46,996 nucleotides of DNA from Deinococcales bacterium (GTDB lineage Bacteria > Deinococcota > Deinococci > Deinococcales > JAAFIG01). Positions 34,424 to 42,629 of this stretch are shown here, in pieces (the first letter of the stretch is position 1; each line of letters opens with the position of its first letter). The stretch covers positions 1 to 46,996 of the forward strand of contig JANYHH010000012.1 of the NCBI GenBank assembly GCA_025359505.1. The letters are read 5' to 3'. A program made the position numbers and the translations under genes. Under the pieces are notes generated by a model, which saw only the letters and a list, made by a program, of their open reading frames with translations, was not told the origin of the DNA and made no database searches.

Positions 34424-35131
34424 ATGAAAAAAACCGTATTTGCCCTGCTGCTGACCTCGAGCCTCGCCATCGCTGCGGGAACCCTGCAAGACGCGCAGTT
34501 ACAGTATAAAAACGGTGATTTCACTGGCGCGGTGCAAACGTCCGTGGCGCTGGGCAGCTCGGACGGTTTCGCGCTGGCCGCCAAAAGCAACTCTATTTTC
34601 GCCAGTACGCAACCCGACAACAAGCAAGAAGCGATTTACGCGCAAAGCGAAAAGTACGCCCGCAGCGCTGTGACGTTAGATGCCAACAACAGCGACGGGT
34701 ATTTTGAAACCGCTCGAGCGCTGGGGCGCTTGAGCCAACTGCGCGGCATTCTGGCGGCGTTGACGCAGGGTTTGGGCGGGCAGATCAAAGACAATTTGGA
34801 TAAAGCCCTGCGTTTAGACCCGCAGTACGCCAACGCATTGGTGGCACTCGGCTTGTGGCACGCCGAAATCGTCGGCAAAGGTGTGGCGTTCCTCTACGGC
34901 GCTGACCCAGCCAAAGGTCTGGCCGCTTTCAACCGCGCCATCAAGTTAGAGCCGAAAGTCATCATTCACCGCGTCGAATTCGCACGTGGACTGATGCTGT
35001 TGGATGCGGGCAAAAATAAAGATGAGGCAATAGCACAGCTCGAGATCGCGGTGACGCTGACCCCCAGAGACGCAGCCGAAAAGTTAGACCTCGAGCGGGC
35101 CAAGCGCGACCTCGCGGCGCTCAAGAAGTAA
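34424..35131 (+). CDS. Exported TPR protein
   Basis: A 235-residue protein with a signal peptide (MKKTVFALLLTSSLAIAAG) and TPR-like helical pairs (about residues 20-220, for example NLDKALRLDPQYANALVALGLWHAE and GLAAFNRAIKLEPKVI). It should be an extracytoplasmic scaffold or binding protein. The overall pattern recalls RMDN-like TPR proteins. GGAG lies 6 nt before the ATG at 34424; the long open frame upstream (to 34214) overlaps the argR promoter and is not coding. A terminator-like hairpin follows. Confidence 0.78.
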   Translation: MKKTVFALLLTSSLAIAAGTLQDAQLQYKNGDFTGAVQTSVALGSSDGFALAAKSNSIFASTQPDNKQEAIYAQSEKYARSAVTLDANNSDGYFETARALGRLSQLRGILAALTQGLGGQIKDNLDKALRLDPQYANALVALGLWHAEIVGKGVAFLYGADPAKGLAAFNRAIKLEPKVIIHRVEFARGLMLLDAGKNKDEAIAQLEIAVTLTPRDAAEKLDLERAKRDLAALKK

Positions 35132-35142
35132 ACCCGATTTAG

Positions 35143-35183
35143 AGCAAGGCTCGAGACCCGTGAGGCTCGAGCTTGCTTGTTTT
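35143..35183 (+). terminator. Terminator after the exported TPR gene
   Basis: AGCAAGGCTCGAG pairs with CTCGAGCTTGCT with one bulged G, then TGTTTT. The stem again contains CTCGAG on both sides. The convergent M20 gene ends 20 bp later. Confidence 0.6.
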
Positions 35184-35203
35184 ACGCGCAACGGTTTTAG
35201 GCT

Positions 35204-36373
35204 TTACGCCCGTGCGAACTCGAGGGCGGCCCCAGCCAGCAACTCGGCCGCCAGCGGCAAGGATTGGTAATCGTCAATGTCAAATTTCGGGTGGTGATGC
35301 GCGGCTCTGTCCTCTGGCAACGGTTTGCCGCTGCCGACCAAAAAGTACACGCCGGGGACTCGAGCGAGGAATTCCGCCACGTCATCGCCGCCCATCGTCT
35401 GATCGGACAGCGATACCACCGCGATTTCGGCCGCCATCTGCTGGAACCGAGCAGTCAGCGCCGCGTCGTTGACAACCGCCGGTGGGCCGTGCAGCCAAGT
35501 GATGGTCGCACTTCCCCCGAGCGCCTGCGATACGCCGTGCGCGACCTCTTCGATGCGGCGCTGCAAATACGGGCGCAACTCTAAATTAAATGTGCGTAAG
35601 GTTCCCAATAGCTCCGCCCGCTCTGGGATGATGTTGTGAACGCCATTGCCCGCTCGCAGCGTCGCAATCGTGATGACCGACGCCTCGAGCGGATCGGTTT
35701 CGCGGCTGACCAGCGTTTGCAAGGCGCTAATCACCTGAGCGCCGATTGCAATCGGGTCGATGGCGCGGTGCGGCGCGGCCGCGTGACCGCCGCGCCCGTG
35801 GATCGTCAGGTTGAACGCGTCGGGCGCAGCGAACGACGGCCCGCTTCGCACCCCCACCCAACCGGCCGCGTGATCGTTCCAGAGGTGCAAGCCAACGACT
35901 GCGCCCACCCCCTCGAGCAGATTGGGTGCGTCCTTCAGCATGGCTTTCGCGCCCTGAACGATCTCCTCGGCGGGCTGAAAGACGAAGCGGTACTTGCCGG
36001 GTAGTTCACTGCGGTTGTGAGCGAAGACCTGCGCGACGTGCAGCGCGATGCTGGCGTGACCGTCGTGACCACAGGCGTGCATCCGCCCAGCGGTTTGCGA
36101 GGCGTATTCCACACCCGTCTCCTCGGTCATCGGCAAAGCGTCAATGTCCGCCCTGACCAGCACCGTCGCGCCGGGCAATGCACCCTCGAGATCAGCAATG
36201 ACGCCCGTACCACCGACACCACGCTGCACATGCAAGCCCATCTGCTCGAGCCGATCAGCCAAAATGCCCGCCGTGCGGTGCTCCTCGAAAGCGATCTCTG
36301 GGTGCTGGTGGAAATCGCGGCGCAGGTCAACCAAGGATGGTGTCAGCGTTGCAAATTCTTGTTTGAGGTTCAT
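35204..36373 (-). CDS. M20 family amidohydrolase (hippurate/N-acyl amino acid hydrolase type)
   Basis: A 389-residue dinuclear metallopeptidase-family amidohydrolase that cleaves N-acyl amino acids or related amides. Metal-site motifs are MHACGHDGHAS (about residues 98-108, with the cysteine ligand), FQPAEEIVQGA and GLHLWN; RADIDALPMTEETG precedes them and GGDDVAEF and HHHPKFDID close the domain. The ATG at 36373 follows TATTTT by 6 nt; the frame upstream to 36490 is non-coding. The substrate is not determined. Confidence 0.9.
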   Translation of the reverse strand: MNLKQEFATLTPSLVDLRRDFHQHPEIAFEEHRTAGILADRLEQMGLHVQRGVGGTGVIADLEGALPGATVLVRADIDALPMTEETGVEYASQTAGRMHACGHDGHASIALHVAQVFAHNRSELPGKYRFVFQPAEEIVQGAKAMLKDAPNLLEGVGAVVGLHLWNDHAAGWVGVRSGPSFAAPDAFNLTIHGRGGHAAAPHRAIDPIAIGAQVISALQTLVSRETDPLEASVITIATLRAGNGVHNIIPERAELLGTLRTFNLELRPYLQRRIEEVAHGVSQALGGSATITWLHGPPAVVNDAALTARFQQMAAEIAVVSLSDQTMGGDDVAEFLARVPGVYFLVGSGKPLPEDRAAHHHPKFDIDDYQSLPLAAELLAGAALEFARA

Positions 36374-36379
36374 CGCCCC

Positions 36380-36385
36380 AAAATA
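36380..36385 (-). promoter_or_regulatory. Leaderless -10 box of the M20 amidohydrolase gene
   Basis: TATTTT on the minus strand ends 6 nt before the ATG at 36373. Confidence 0.5.
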
Positions 36386-36516
36386 CTCTTTTTTGCGGGG
36401 CTTGAATGACCACGCTCGAGAGACGGTTTTGAAGCTGCTCGAGGCTAGGAATTTACCGGGTTCGCAGGCGATCACCCGCTCGAGCAGCACGCTTCAACAC
36501 CACTAATCTCGAGCCG

Positions 36517-37011
36517 TCAATCGTCTCGAGCGGTCGTGCTCTCTGCAATAAACGCCTCGAGCAGTGCCAGCAGCGCCTGCGCGGGTTTATCGCCGCCCAA
36601 CCGCTCGAGGGCGCGGCGCAGTTTCTCGCGGCGCTCGGCCGCGACGCGACCGACCAGTTCGCGCCCGCGCTCGGTCAGGTTGACGCGGATGCTGCGGGCG
36701 TCGCCCTCGTCGCGGTGGCGGGCGGCGAGGCCGCGCTCAACCAATCTATCCACGGCTTTGCTGGCGGCTGGGTACGAGATTTTCAGTCCGCTGGCGATGC
36801 TGCCAACGGTCAGCGCAGAGACGCTGGCGAGCTGCGCGAGTGTGCGAAGCTGGGCGGCCGTGATCTCCTCGGCATCGCCCAGCAGGCCCTCCAACAAGTG
36901 ATTGACGTAAACCGTTTCGACCACGCCTGCGAGTGCGGTCAGCGCCGCATCGAGGGCGTTGACCAGCCTCGAGTCTGGCACAGTGTCGCGGTTTGGTTCA
37001 GCTTGCGCCAT
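36517..37011 (-). CDS. MarR family transcriptional regulator
   Basis: A 164-residue winged-helix regulator: LRTLAQLASVSALTVGSIASGL, SYPAASKAVDRLVERGLAAR (recognition helix) and the wing RHRDEGDARSIRVNLTERG. It is the last gene of the luxS-mtnN-marR unit; the ATG at 37011 overlaps the mtnN end by 14 bp. No ribosome site is evident, so it may be translated by coupling. The ligand is unknown; a metabolite of the methyl cycle or quorum signal is one possibility suggested only by position. Confidence 0.85.
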   Translation of the reverse strand: MAQAEPNRDTVPDSRLVNALDAALTALAGVVETVYVNHLLEGLLGDAEEITAAQLRTLAQLASVSALTVGSIASGLKISYPAASKAVDRLVERGLAARHRDEGDARSIRVNLTERGRELVGRVAAERREKLRRALERLGGDKPAQALLALLEAFIAESTTARDD

Positions 37012-37681
37012 TGCTTGAATTTCGCAGGTGCTCGAGCCAACGCGGGAGGAAAGCGGCGGTGACGAGCGCGGCTCGTTCACAGGCTTGCGGCAGGAAATCG
37101 CTGTAAGTCAGCGCGGCCGCGTCGCCCGCACCATCGGAGATCACGCGCAGCAAAACCATCGGCACGCCGTGGTCGTGCGCGATTTGCAGCGCGGCCGCGC
37201 CCTCCATTTCCACTGCGTCGCCCGCGAAGGTCTGATGCAGCCACGCGGCTTTGTCGCTGCTCGCCAAAAACGCATCGCCGGTCACGACCCGCCCCGCCCG
37301 TGCGTGCAAGCCCAACTCGAGCGCCGCTGCCAGCGCCAGTCTCGAGCCGGTCTGATCCAGCGCGATCGCTCGCCGACCGTCGTTGAGCGTGCCCAGCTCG
37401 CCACCGTTCAGAGGCGTGATGTCCACATCCCATTGCAGCGCGTCCGTGGCGATCAGCACCGACAGTTGCTCGAGGTCAGCGGCTAAGCCACCCGCCACGC
37501 CGACGAAGACGATGGCTTTCGGCGCGTGGCGAGCGATCACCGTCGCGGTCACAGCGGCTGCGGCGACCTTACCGACGCCCGTACCGAACACGGGAAGGTC
37601 AGGCAGGTGACGGGTGAGCGGCGCGACTTCGGAACCCATCGCCGCGAGAATCACGACCTCGTATTGTGCGAATTCTGTCAC
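36998..37681 (-). CDS. mtnN: 5'-Methylthioadenosine/S-adenosylhomocysteine nucleosidase
   Basis: A 227-residue nucleoside phosphorylase-fold enzyme that removes adenine from S-adenosylhomocysteine, methylthioadenosine and 5'-deoxyadenosine. Motifs are VILAAMGSEVAPL, GTGVGKVAAA, IVFVGVAGGL, GDAFLAS and VEMEGAAALQIAHDHGVP with the catalytic aspartate in VISDGAGD. GTG 37681 overlaps the luxS stop by 4 bp (GTGA), which fixes the start. It supplies S-ribosylhomocysteine to LuxS, so the two adjoining genes do consecutive steps. Confidence 0.94.
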   Translation of the reverse strand: MTEFAQYEVVILAAMGSEVAPLTRHLPDLPVFGTGVGKVAAAAVTATVIARHAPKAIVFVGVAGGLAADLEQLSVLIATDALQWDVDITPLNGGELGTLNDGRRAIALDQTGSRLALAAALELGLHARAGRVVTGDAFLASSDKAAWLHQTFAGDAVEMEGAAALQIAHDHGVPMVLLRVISDGAGDAAALTYSDFLPQACERAALVTAAFLPRWLEHLRNSSNGAS

Positions 37682-38157
37682 TGGCTCGAGGCTCCGCTGG
37701 GGATCAACACGGTTTCCTGCACGCTCAGTCCAGCCTCCAAAACGCGCCGCGCCCAGTGACGCGCTCCCTCGAGATCGTGATCGCGGTAATTGCCGCATTC
37801 CAACGCGCTAACGCCCGGAATGTGATCGGTCGCCGCCACGCGCTGCAAGGTTTGCTCGAGCGCGACTTTTACGGCCGTTTCCTCGAGTTCGCCGTCATGC
37901 ACGAGGTAAAATCCCGTGCGGCAACCCATCGGCGAGAGGTCGATCACATGCGGCAGAAAATCGCGTAAGTTACCCGCCAGCAAATGCTCCAACGTATGCA
38001 CCGCGCCAGTCGGCAGCGCATCGGTGTTGGGTTGCGAGAAGCGCAGATCCCATTTGCTGATGACATCGCCATGCGCGGTCACGTGTCGCCCAGCGCGGCG
38101 CACGTAAGGTGCGTGAACTTTGGTGTGATCCAGATTGAACGACTCGACTTGGGCCAT
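37678..38157 (-). CDS. luxS: S-ribosylhomocysteine lyase LuxS
   Basis: A 159-residue LuxS, the usual length. It splits S-ribosylhomocysteine into homocysteine and the precursor of autoinducer 2. Metal ligands are in HTLEHLLAG (two histidines) and the cysteine of MGCRTGFYL; the opening VESFNLDHTKVHAPYVR is diagnostic. The ATG at 38157 follows TAAACT by 7 nt. It leads the luxS-mtnN-marR unit. A 16-bp tandem duplication lies just upstream. Confidence 0.97.
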   Translation of the reverse strand: MAQVESFNLDHTKVHAPYVRRAGRHVTAHGDVISKWDLRFSQPNTDALPTGAVHTLEHLLAGNLRDFLPHVIDLSPMGCRTGFYLVHDGELEETAVKVALEQTLQRVAATDHIPGVSALECGNYRDHDLEGARHWARRVLEAGLSVQETVLIPSGASSQ

Positions 38158-38164
38158 ACCCCAG

Positions 38165-38170
38165 AGTTTA
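38165..38170 (-). promoter_or_regulatory. Leaderless -10 box of luxS
   Basis: TAAACT on the minus strand ends 7 nt before the ATG at 38157, identical in sequence and spacing to the aldehyde dehydrogenase promoter at 2118-2123. Confidence 0.6.
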
Positions 38171-38180
38171 CCGCGCCTTG

Positions 38181-38211
38181 AGCCTGTGAATCGTAAAGCC
38201 TGTGAATCGTA
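38181..38211. repeat. 16-bp tandem duplication upstream of luxS
   Basis: AGCCTGTGAATCGTA occurs at 38181-38195 and again at 38197-38211, one base apart. It lies 11 bp beyond the -10 box, where a -35 or activator site would be. Confidence 0.85.
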
Positions 38212-38239
38212 GAGTAATCGCAAAAGCGGCTCGAGAGGG

Positions 38240-38941
38240 TTATTTGGTGAACGCAGGTGGGCTGGCGCTGCCGCCGCCCGCTGGGAGTGCGGTCAGTAAA
38301 TCCCAAGCAGCGCCGCTCACCACGGTCATTTCAAAACCGTTCGAGGCAAACTCGCCTTGCAGAATGCTGTAGCCGCGTTTGGCATTCAGCGCGTAGCGGT
38401 AGAAATTCTTCGCGCCGCTCGGGTTGTCTTCGCTGCCCGTCAAGCTGGCGTCGTTGCTGAGCAGCAGGATTTTGTACCTGAAATACGCCCGCAGGTTGGG
38501 GTCTTTGCCAGCGGGCAGCAGCACCGGCTCTATTCTCGAGTCACCCGCGTCGTAAGCTGCGTTGCGGTTCGCGTCTTGGTAAACCAGCACTTGCACCTCG
38601 TCAGCCGTGCCAGTGCCCGTCAAGCGCCCCTCGCCGTGCAGCAGCGTGAGATTGCTGAGCTTACCGCTCGGCGCGGGCACACTGGCGGGCAACTCCAAAC
38701 GGTACTGACCATCTTTGACGGCGCTGTCCGCGATTCCCCGAGCGCCGAGCAGCGCGGTGACGCGCACGGGCAGGTCACTGGTCGGGGCTTCAACCGCACC
38801 GCTCAAAACGAGCGGCGCGACGGTCAGGCTCGAGGGGCTGGTTGAAGGCACTGTGGTTGAAGGCACTGGTGCGCGGCGGCTGAGCATCACCGCGACCACC
38901 AACGCGATCAGGATTAAGGCGAAAGGCAGGATGCGTTTCAT
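38240..38941 (-). CDS. Signal-anchored extracytoplasmic protein, family A
   Basis: A 233-residue protein with one N-terminal membrane helix (ILPFALILIALVVAVML), a Ser/Thr/Pro-rich linker and a beta-rich domain with the strand pair VQVLVYQDANRNAAYDAGDS. It resembles the next gene (39019-39597) in overall plan: a strand pattern with D-x-N/D turn, then a tyrosine- or phenylalanine-bearing strand (GYSILQGEF vs GFDITLEAG) and a closing AWDLLTALPAG vs GWNLLSITPGS. I know no domain name. TAAGAT precedes the ATG by 6 nt. Confidence 0.65.
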   Translation of the reverse strand: MKRILPFALILIALVVAVMLSRRAPVPSTTVPSTSPSSLTVAPLVLSGAVEAPTSDLPVRVTALLGARGIADSAVKDGQYRLELPASVPAPSGKLSNLTLLHGEGRLTGTGTADEVQVLVYQDANRNAAYDAGDSRIEPVLLPAGKDPNLRAYFRYKILLLSNDASLTGSEDNPSGAKNFYRYALNAKRGYSILQGEFASNGFEMTVVSGAAWDLLTALPAGGGSASPPAFTK

Positions 38942-38947
38942 GCAGCA

Positions 38948-38953
38948 ATCTTA
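38948..38953 (-). promoter_or_regulatory. Leaderless -10 box of the family A extracytoplasmic gene
   Basis: TAAGAT on the minus strand ends 6 nt before the ATG at 38941. Confidence 0.45.
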
Positions 38954-39018
38954 ACGTTTGGTTTGCAAGCGAACCGTGACGGCTCGAGGAAAAAAGTGGT
39001 GGGGCGTGCTGTCGGTGC

Positions 39019-39597
39019 TTACTTGCCGAAAACCTCGAGTTGCAAACCGTCCAAGCTGGCGACGCGCTTGGCGTCAATCGCACTGCCCGGCGTGATCGAC
39101 AGCAGATTCCAGCCTGCTTCCAAAGTGATGTCAAAACCCTTATCGCCCTGCACGCGAAATTTCGCGTCGCTGTAAATCAACGCGAGGTTGCCGCGCCCAC
39201 GCGTGACGATCGTCTCTAAGTTCGTATCGCTGGCGTTGTTGGTGCTGGAACGGTCATTGTCGCGGTACGCCCGCAAGGTCGCGCGGTCGATTCGCGCCGA
39301 GCCGGTCACGGTGATCTTACCGACCAAGAACGGCCAATCCAAGTTGTCATTCACCACAGGCACGAGGCTCGAGGCGGGTGGTGCGGCATCGGGAATGCTC
39401 AGCGCGAAATTATTGCCCTGCACGGCGCTCGAGGCGATCTCCTGCGCTGGGTTGCCGCTGCGATCCGTCAGGAACACTCCAACGCGCAAATTGGCGGTTT
39501 GCGCCACGTTGGTTTTAATCACGCCAGACACGCCCACGGGCGCGGCGAACGCAAACGTCAGGAGCAGGGCGAGCAGAATCGGCAAACGTGATTTCAT
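39019..39597 (-). CDS. Exported protein related to the 38240 gene
   Basis: A 192-residue secreted protein (signal peptide MKSRLPILLALLLTFAFA) with a beta-rich mature part. The segment TLRAYRDNDRSSTNNASDTN and the end LEAGWNLLSITPGS line up with parts of the neighbouring 233-residue protein, so the two are probable tandem paralogues with low identity. Start is uncertain between 39597 (chosen, begins the signal peptide) and 39609, neither with a strong ribosome site. Function unknown. Confidence 0.65.
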   Translation of the reverse strand: MKSRLPILLALLLTFAFAAPVGVSGVIKTNVAQTANLRVGVFLTDRSGNPAQEIASSAVQGNNFALSIPDAAPPASSLVPVVNDNLDWPFLVGKITVTGSARIDRATLRAYRDNDRSSTNNASDTNLETIVTRGRGNLALIYSDAKFRVQGDKGFDITLEAGWNLLSITPGSAIDAKRVASLDGLQLEVFGK

Positions 39598-39720
39598 GGT
39601 TTCATCCATCGTCAGTCACTGGTCGCGGGAGGAGTTAGCCGCGAAACTGGATTGGATGCCTCGAGCGACACTGTAGCACCGCGTTTGCGCCTCACCGGGT
39701 TGATTCAACGTTTGCTCAAC

Positions 39721-39739
39721 GCTGTGTGAGAATCACAGC
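39721..39739. promoter_or_regulatory. Inverted repeat upstream of adenine deaminase
   Basis: GCTGTG / CACAGC with a 7-nt spacer. The inner TGTG...CACA halves recall Crp-type sites but the spacing is one base short of the classic 16-bp site. It lies 36 bp before the chosen adeC start. Confidence 0.35.
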
Positions 39740-39774
39740 CCCATCAACGGCTTGTGAGTATCATGCTAAGTACA

Positions 39775-41679
39775 GTGAAGACTCCTGCCCTGACGCGCCA
39801 GCAACGCCACGACCTCGTGCAGGTCGCTCGAGGCGAGTTGAGTGCCGACGTACTGATCCAGAATGCGCGGGTCGTGGATGTGCACACGCTGACCGTTTAC
39901 CGCGCCAGCGTCGCCATTAAGCACGGGTTTATCGCACTGGTTGGCGAGGACGTGGCGGCTTCTGAGACGCTAGACGCGGGCGGTCTGTTTCTCGCACCGG
40001 GTTTGATCGACGCGCACATCCACATTGAGAGCAGCCTGATGACGCCGCGCCGCTTCGCGCAAACTGTCGTGCCGCGTGGCACGGTCGGCGTGATCGCCGA
40101 GCCGCACGAGATTGTGAACGTCTGCGGTGTCAAAGGTCTCGAGTGGATGCTGGCAAACGGCGCTCAGTCGCCGCTGCATGTCTGGGGCAGCGTGCCAAGC
40201 TGCGTGCCCGCCAGCGCGTTTGAGACGGGCAACGCGGTTGTCACCGCCAACGACATCGCCCGTGCTTTGGAGCATCCGCTGGTGCTGGGTCTCGCTGAGA
40301 TGATGAATTACCCGGGCGTGCTCGGCGGGGACGCGGGCGTCTGGGACATCTTGGAGACGGCTTTGGAAAACGCGCGAGAAACTGGCAAGCGCCTTGATGG
40401 TCACGCGGCTGGGCTGGGCGGGCGCGATTATCAGGCGTATGTCAACGCGGGTTTGGAGAGCGACCACGAAGCCGTGACGGAGCGCGAGGCTTTCGAGCGC
40501 CTGCGGGCGGGAAGCTGGCTGATGGTGCGCGACGGCAGCGCTGCCCGCAATCTCGAGGTGATTGCGCCGCTGTTGACGCGCCTGAAACCGCCGAGGGCGA
40601 TGTTCGTGACCGACGATGCCGACGCGGGGGAACTGTTGGAGCGCGGGCATCTGGATCGCATACTGCGCGAAGCCGTGCGCTACGGCGTGCCAGCCACCTA
40701 CGCGATTCGCGCCGTGACGCTCGCGCCGGCCGACTATTGGCGCTTGCCCATGCGCGGCGCGGTCGCGCCCGGCTGCGTGGCGGACTTGGTGCTGTTCCAC
40801 GACCTCGAGCAATTCGGGGTGGCGTGGACGATGATCGCGGGTCAGGTTGTGGCCAAAGACGGTCAAATGCTCACCGAGCACGACGCGCCCGCCGCAGCAA
40901 CCGACGCGATTGGCTTGAACAGCGTTCACCTGCCCGCGACGTGGGGTGCTCGAGACTTGGAGGTCAAACGCCCGCAGCGTCGCCCGGTGATCGGCATTCG
41001 CCCACATCAGATTTACACCGATGCCCTACCAGCGCAACGCCTGCTGGTGGCCGACCCGCACCGCGACCTCGTGAAAATCGCCGTCGTTGAGCGGCACAAA
41101 GGCACTGGGCGCACCGGCGTGGGCTTCGTCAAGGGGACGGGCTTGCAGCGCGGCGCAATTGCCCAGACGATCGCACACGACCACCACAACATCATCAGCA
41201 TCGGCGTGGACGACGCGGACATGGAACTCGCAGCGCGGGTGTTGGCGCTGATCGGCGGCGGCGCGGTCGTCGTGCTGAACGGCGAGGTCAAAGCCAGTCT
41301 GGAATTGCCGATTGGCGGGTTGATGTCCGACGCGCCCGCGAGAGAGATCGTCGCCGCGCAGCGCGAGTTGGAATCAGCCGCTAAAGACTTAGGATGCGTG
41401 TTGGAAAACCCAGTCCTCACGCTATCGTTTCTGGCGTTGACCGTCATCCCCAGCCTGAAAATCACCGATCAGGGGCTGTTTGATGTCAATCAATGGCGTT
41501 TGCTGGACGCAGCAAAACCCGCAGCGACCAAGCCAGCGCCAAACGTTCTCGAGGACGCGCTCGAGCCAGCGCCGCGCACGGTAGACCCGCTCAAATCCCC
41601 ATTGCCGGAATCACTCAAGAAAACCCGTGCGACCTCGAGTAACCCCACGCTGCCAGACGTCGAGCGCTTGCTGAACTAA
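39775..41679 (+). CDS. ade: Adenine deaminase
   Basis: A 634-residue amidohydrolase-superfamily enzyme converting adenine to hypoxanthine in purine salvage. The metal motif is DAHIHIESSLMTPRRFA (about residues 82-98), with EPHEIVNVCG, LAEMMNYPGV, DGHAAGLGG and SDHEAVT further on, and the AdeC-specific C-terminal domain with RHKGTGRTGVGFVKG and IAHDHHNI. Three in-frame starts exist: GTG 39754, ATG 39763 and GTG 39775. TATCAT (39759-39764) covers the second, so I prefer 39775, though the outer start cannot be excluded. It has an extended Ala/Pro-rich C-terminus. Confidence 0.92.
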   Translation: MKTPALTRQQRHDLVQVARGELSADVLIQNARVVDVHTLTVYRASVAIKHGFIALVGEDVAASETLDAGGLFLAPGLIDAHIHIESSLMTPRRFAQTVVPRGTVGVIAEPHEIVNVCGVKGLEWMLANGAQSPLHVWGSVPSCVPASAFETGNAVVTANDIARALEHPLVLGLAEMMNYPGVLGGDAGVWDILETALENARETGKRLDGHAAGLGGRDYQAYVNAGLESDHEAVTEREAFERLRAGSWLMVRDGSAARNLEVIAPLLTRLKPPRAMFVTDDADAGELLERGHLDRILREAVRYGVPATYAIRAVTLAPADYWRLPMRGAVAPGCVADLVLFHDLEQFGVAWTMIAGQVVAKDGQMLTEHDAPAAATDAIGLNSVHLPATWGARDLEVKRPQRRPVIGIRPHQIYTDALPAQRLLVADPHRDLVKIAVVERHKGTGRTGVGFVKGTGLQRGAIAQTIAHDHHNIISIGVDDADMELAARVLALIGGGAVVVLNGEVKASLELPIGGLMSDAPAREIVAAQRELESAAKDLGCVLENPVLTLSFLALTVIPSLKITDQGLFDVNQWRLLDAAKPAATKPAPNVLEDALEPAPRTVDPLKSPLPESLKKTRATSSNPTLPDVERLLN

Positions 41680-41786
41680 TCGTGCCAAGCAGCGACAACT
41701 GAACCCGTCGATACCGCCGAGTATGGTTTTTGATATCATCGACCGTCGCAGATGTGGTTATCTGTCCACGCAAAGGAGTATTTAAC

Positions 41787-42551
41787 GTGAATAAATTTTT
41801 CAAATCGCTCGTCACCCTCGCCGCCCTCGCCATCTTCAGTAGCCCAGCAGCCGCGCAGCTCAGCGGGTTCGTATCCCTAGACGGCCCAGCCTTCGGGGTG
41901 AGACTCGGACTGAACTACGCGGCCGCGCTCAACACCACAACCAGCCTGACCTTCGGAGCGCGGTACAACCTCAACATCTCACCGTCCAGCCCCTCGAGCG
42001 CCACGCTGTTTGGCGGCGCTGCGCTGGCGCTCAGTGATAAGCTCGAGGTTGGTGGCCGCGTTATCCTCGACCTCGACAGCATCGGTTTAGGCAACACGCT
42101 CGGTTTGACGCTGCGTCCTTACGCCAGCTTGATCTTGGTGACAGGCAACAACTTCGGTCTGGTCGGCACACTGACGCTGAACGCGCCGATCTTGCCCAGC
42201 TTCGCGCTGCAACCGTGGCTGGCGATTGACGGCTCGTATGTCAGCGGCGCGTTGCGGGTCGACTTCGGTGCGGAAGCCGATTTTCAAGTCGTGCCAGCCT
42301 TCAGCTTCGACGGCATCTTCGCGTACCTGCACGGCTCGTACCAACTCAGTAACCAAATCGGTCTGTTCGCTGGTACGGCTGTCGCGTTTTCCGGCGGTTC
42401 GTTCGGCTTGACCGACGGCTTGTATGGCGCGGATTACCGGGGCATCTACGGCGGTCTGAACTTTGCCCTGAGCAACGCCATCACCATCCGAGCAGTCGGC
42501 GGCTACTTCGGCGGTGTGAACTTCACGCTGACCACCGCGTTCAGACTCTAA
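41787..42551 (+). CDS. Secreted small beta-barrel, outer-membrane type
   Basis: A 254-residue protein with a signal peptide ending at PAAAQ (about residue 24) followed by alternating amphipathic strands rich in glycine and aromatic residues, ending in TLTTAFRL. The pattern suggests an 8- to 12-stranded outer-membrane barrel. GTG 41787 is fixed by AAGGAG 8 nt upstream; the frame is open upstream but has no signal there. TATCAT near 41735 is a possible -10 box. A terminator follows. No specific family is recognised. Confidence 0.7.
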   Translation: MNKFFKSLVTLAALAIFSSPAAAQLSGFVSLDGPAFGVRLGLNYAAALNTTTSLTFGARYNLNISPSSPSSATLFGGAALALSDKLEVGGRVILDLDSIGLGNTLGLTLRPYASLILVTGNNFGLVGTLTLNAPILPSFALQPWLAIDGSYVSGALRVDFGAEADFQVVPAFSFDGIFAYLHGSYQLSNQIGLFAGTAVAFSGGSFGLTDGLYGADYRGIYGGLNFALSNAITIRAVGGYFGGVNFTLTTAFRL

Positions 42552-42568
42552 AGTCAGCTTCGCCCTCG

Positions 42569-42599
42569 AGTCAGACTCACGAGTTGAGTCTGGCTTTTT
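42569..42599 (+). terminator. Terminator after the beta-barrel gene
   Basis: An 11-bp stem (AGTCAGACTCA / TGAGTCTGGCT, one G-U pair) with a 5-nt loop runs into TTTTT. Confidence 0.88.
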
Positions 42600-42616
42600 C
42601 ATTCACCTCGAGCGGG

Positions 42617-42622
42617 TAGAAT
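42617..42622 (+). promoter_or_regulatory. Leaderless -10 box of polX
   Basis: TAGAAT ends 7 nt before the GTG at 42630. Confidence 0.55.
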
Positions 42623-42629
42623 CAACGCT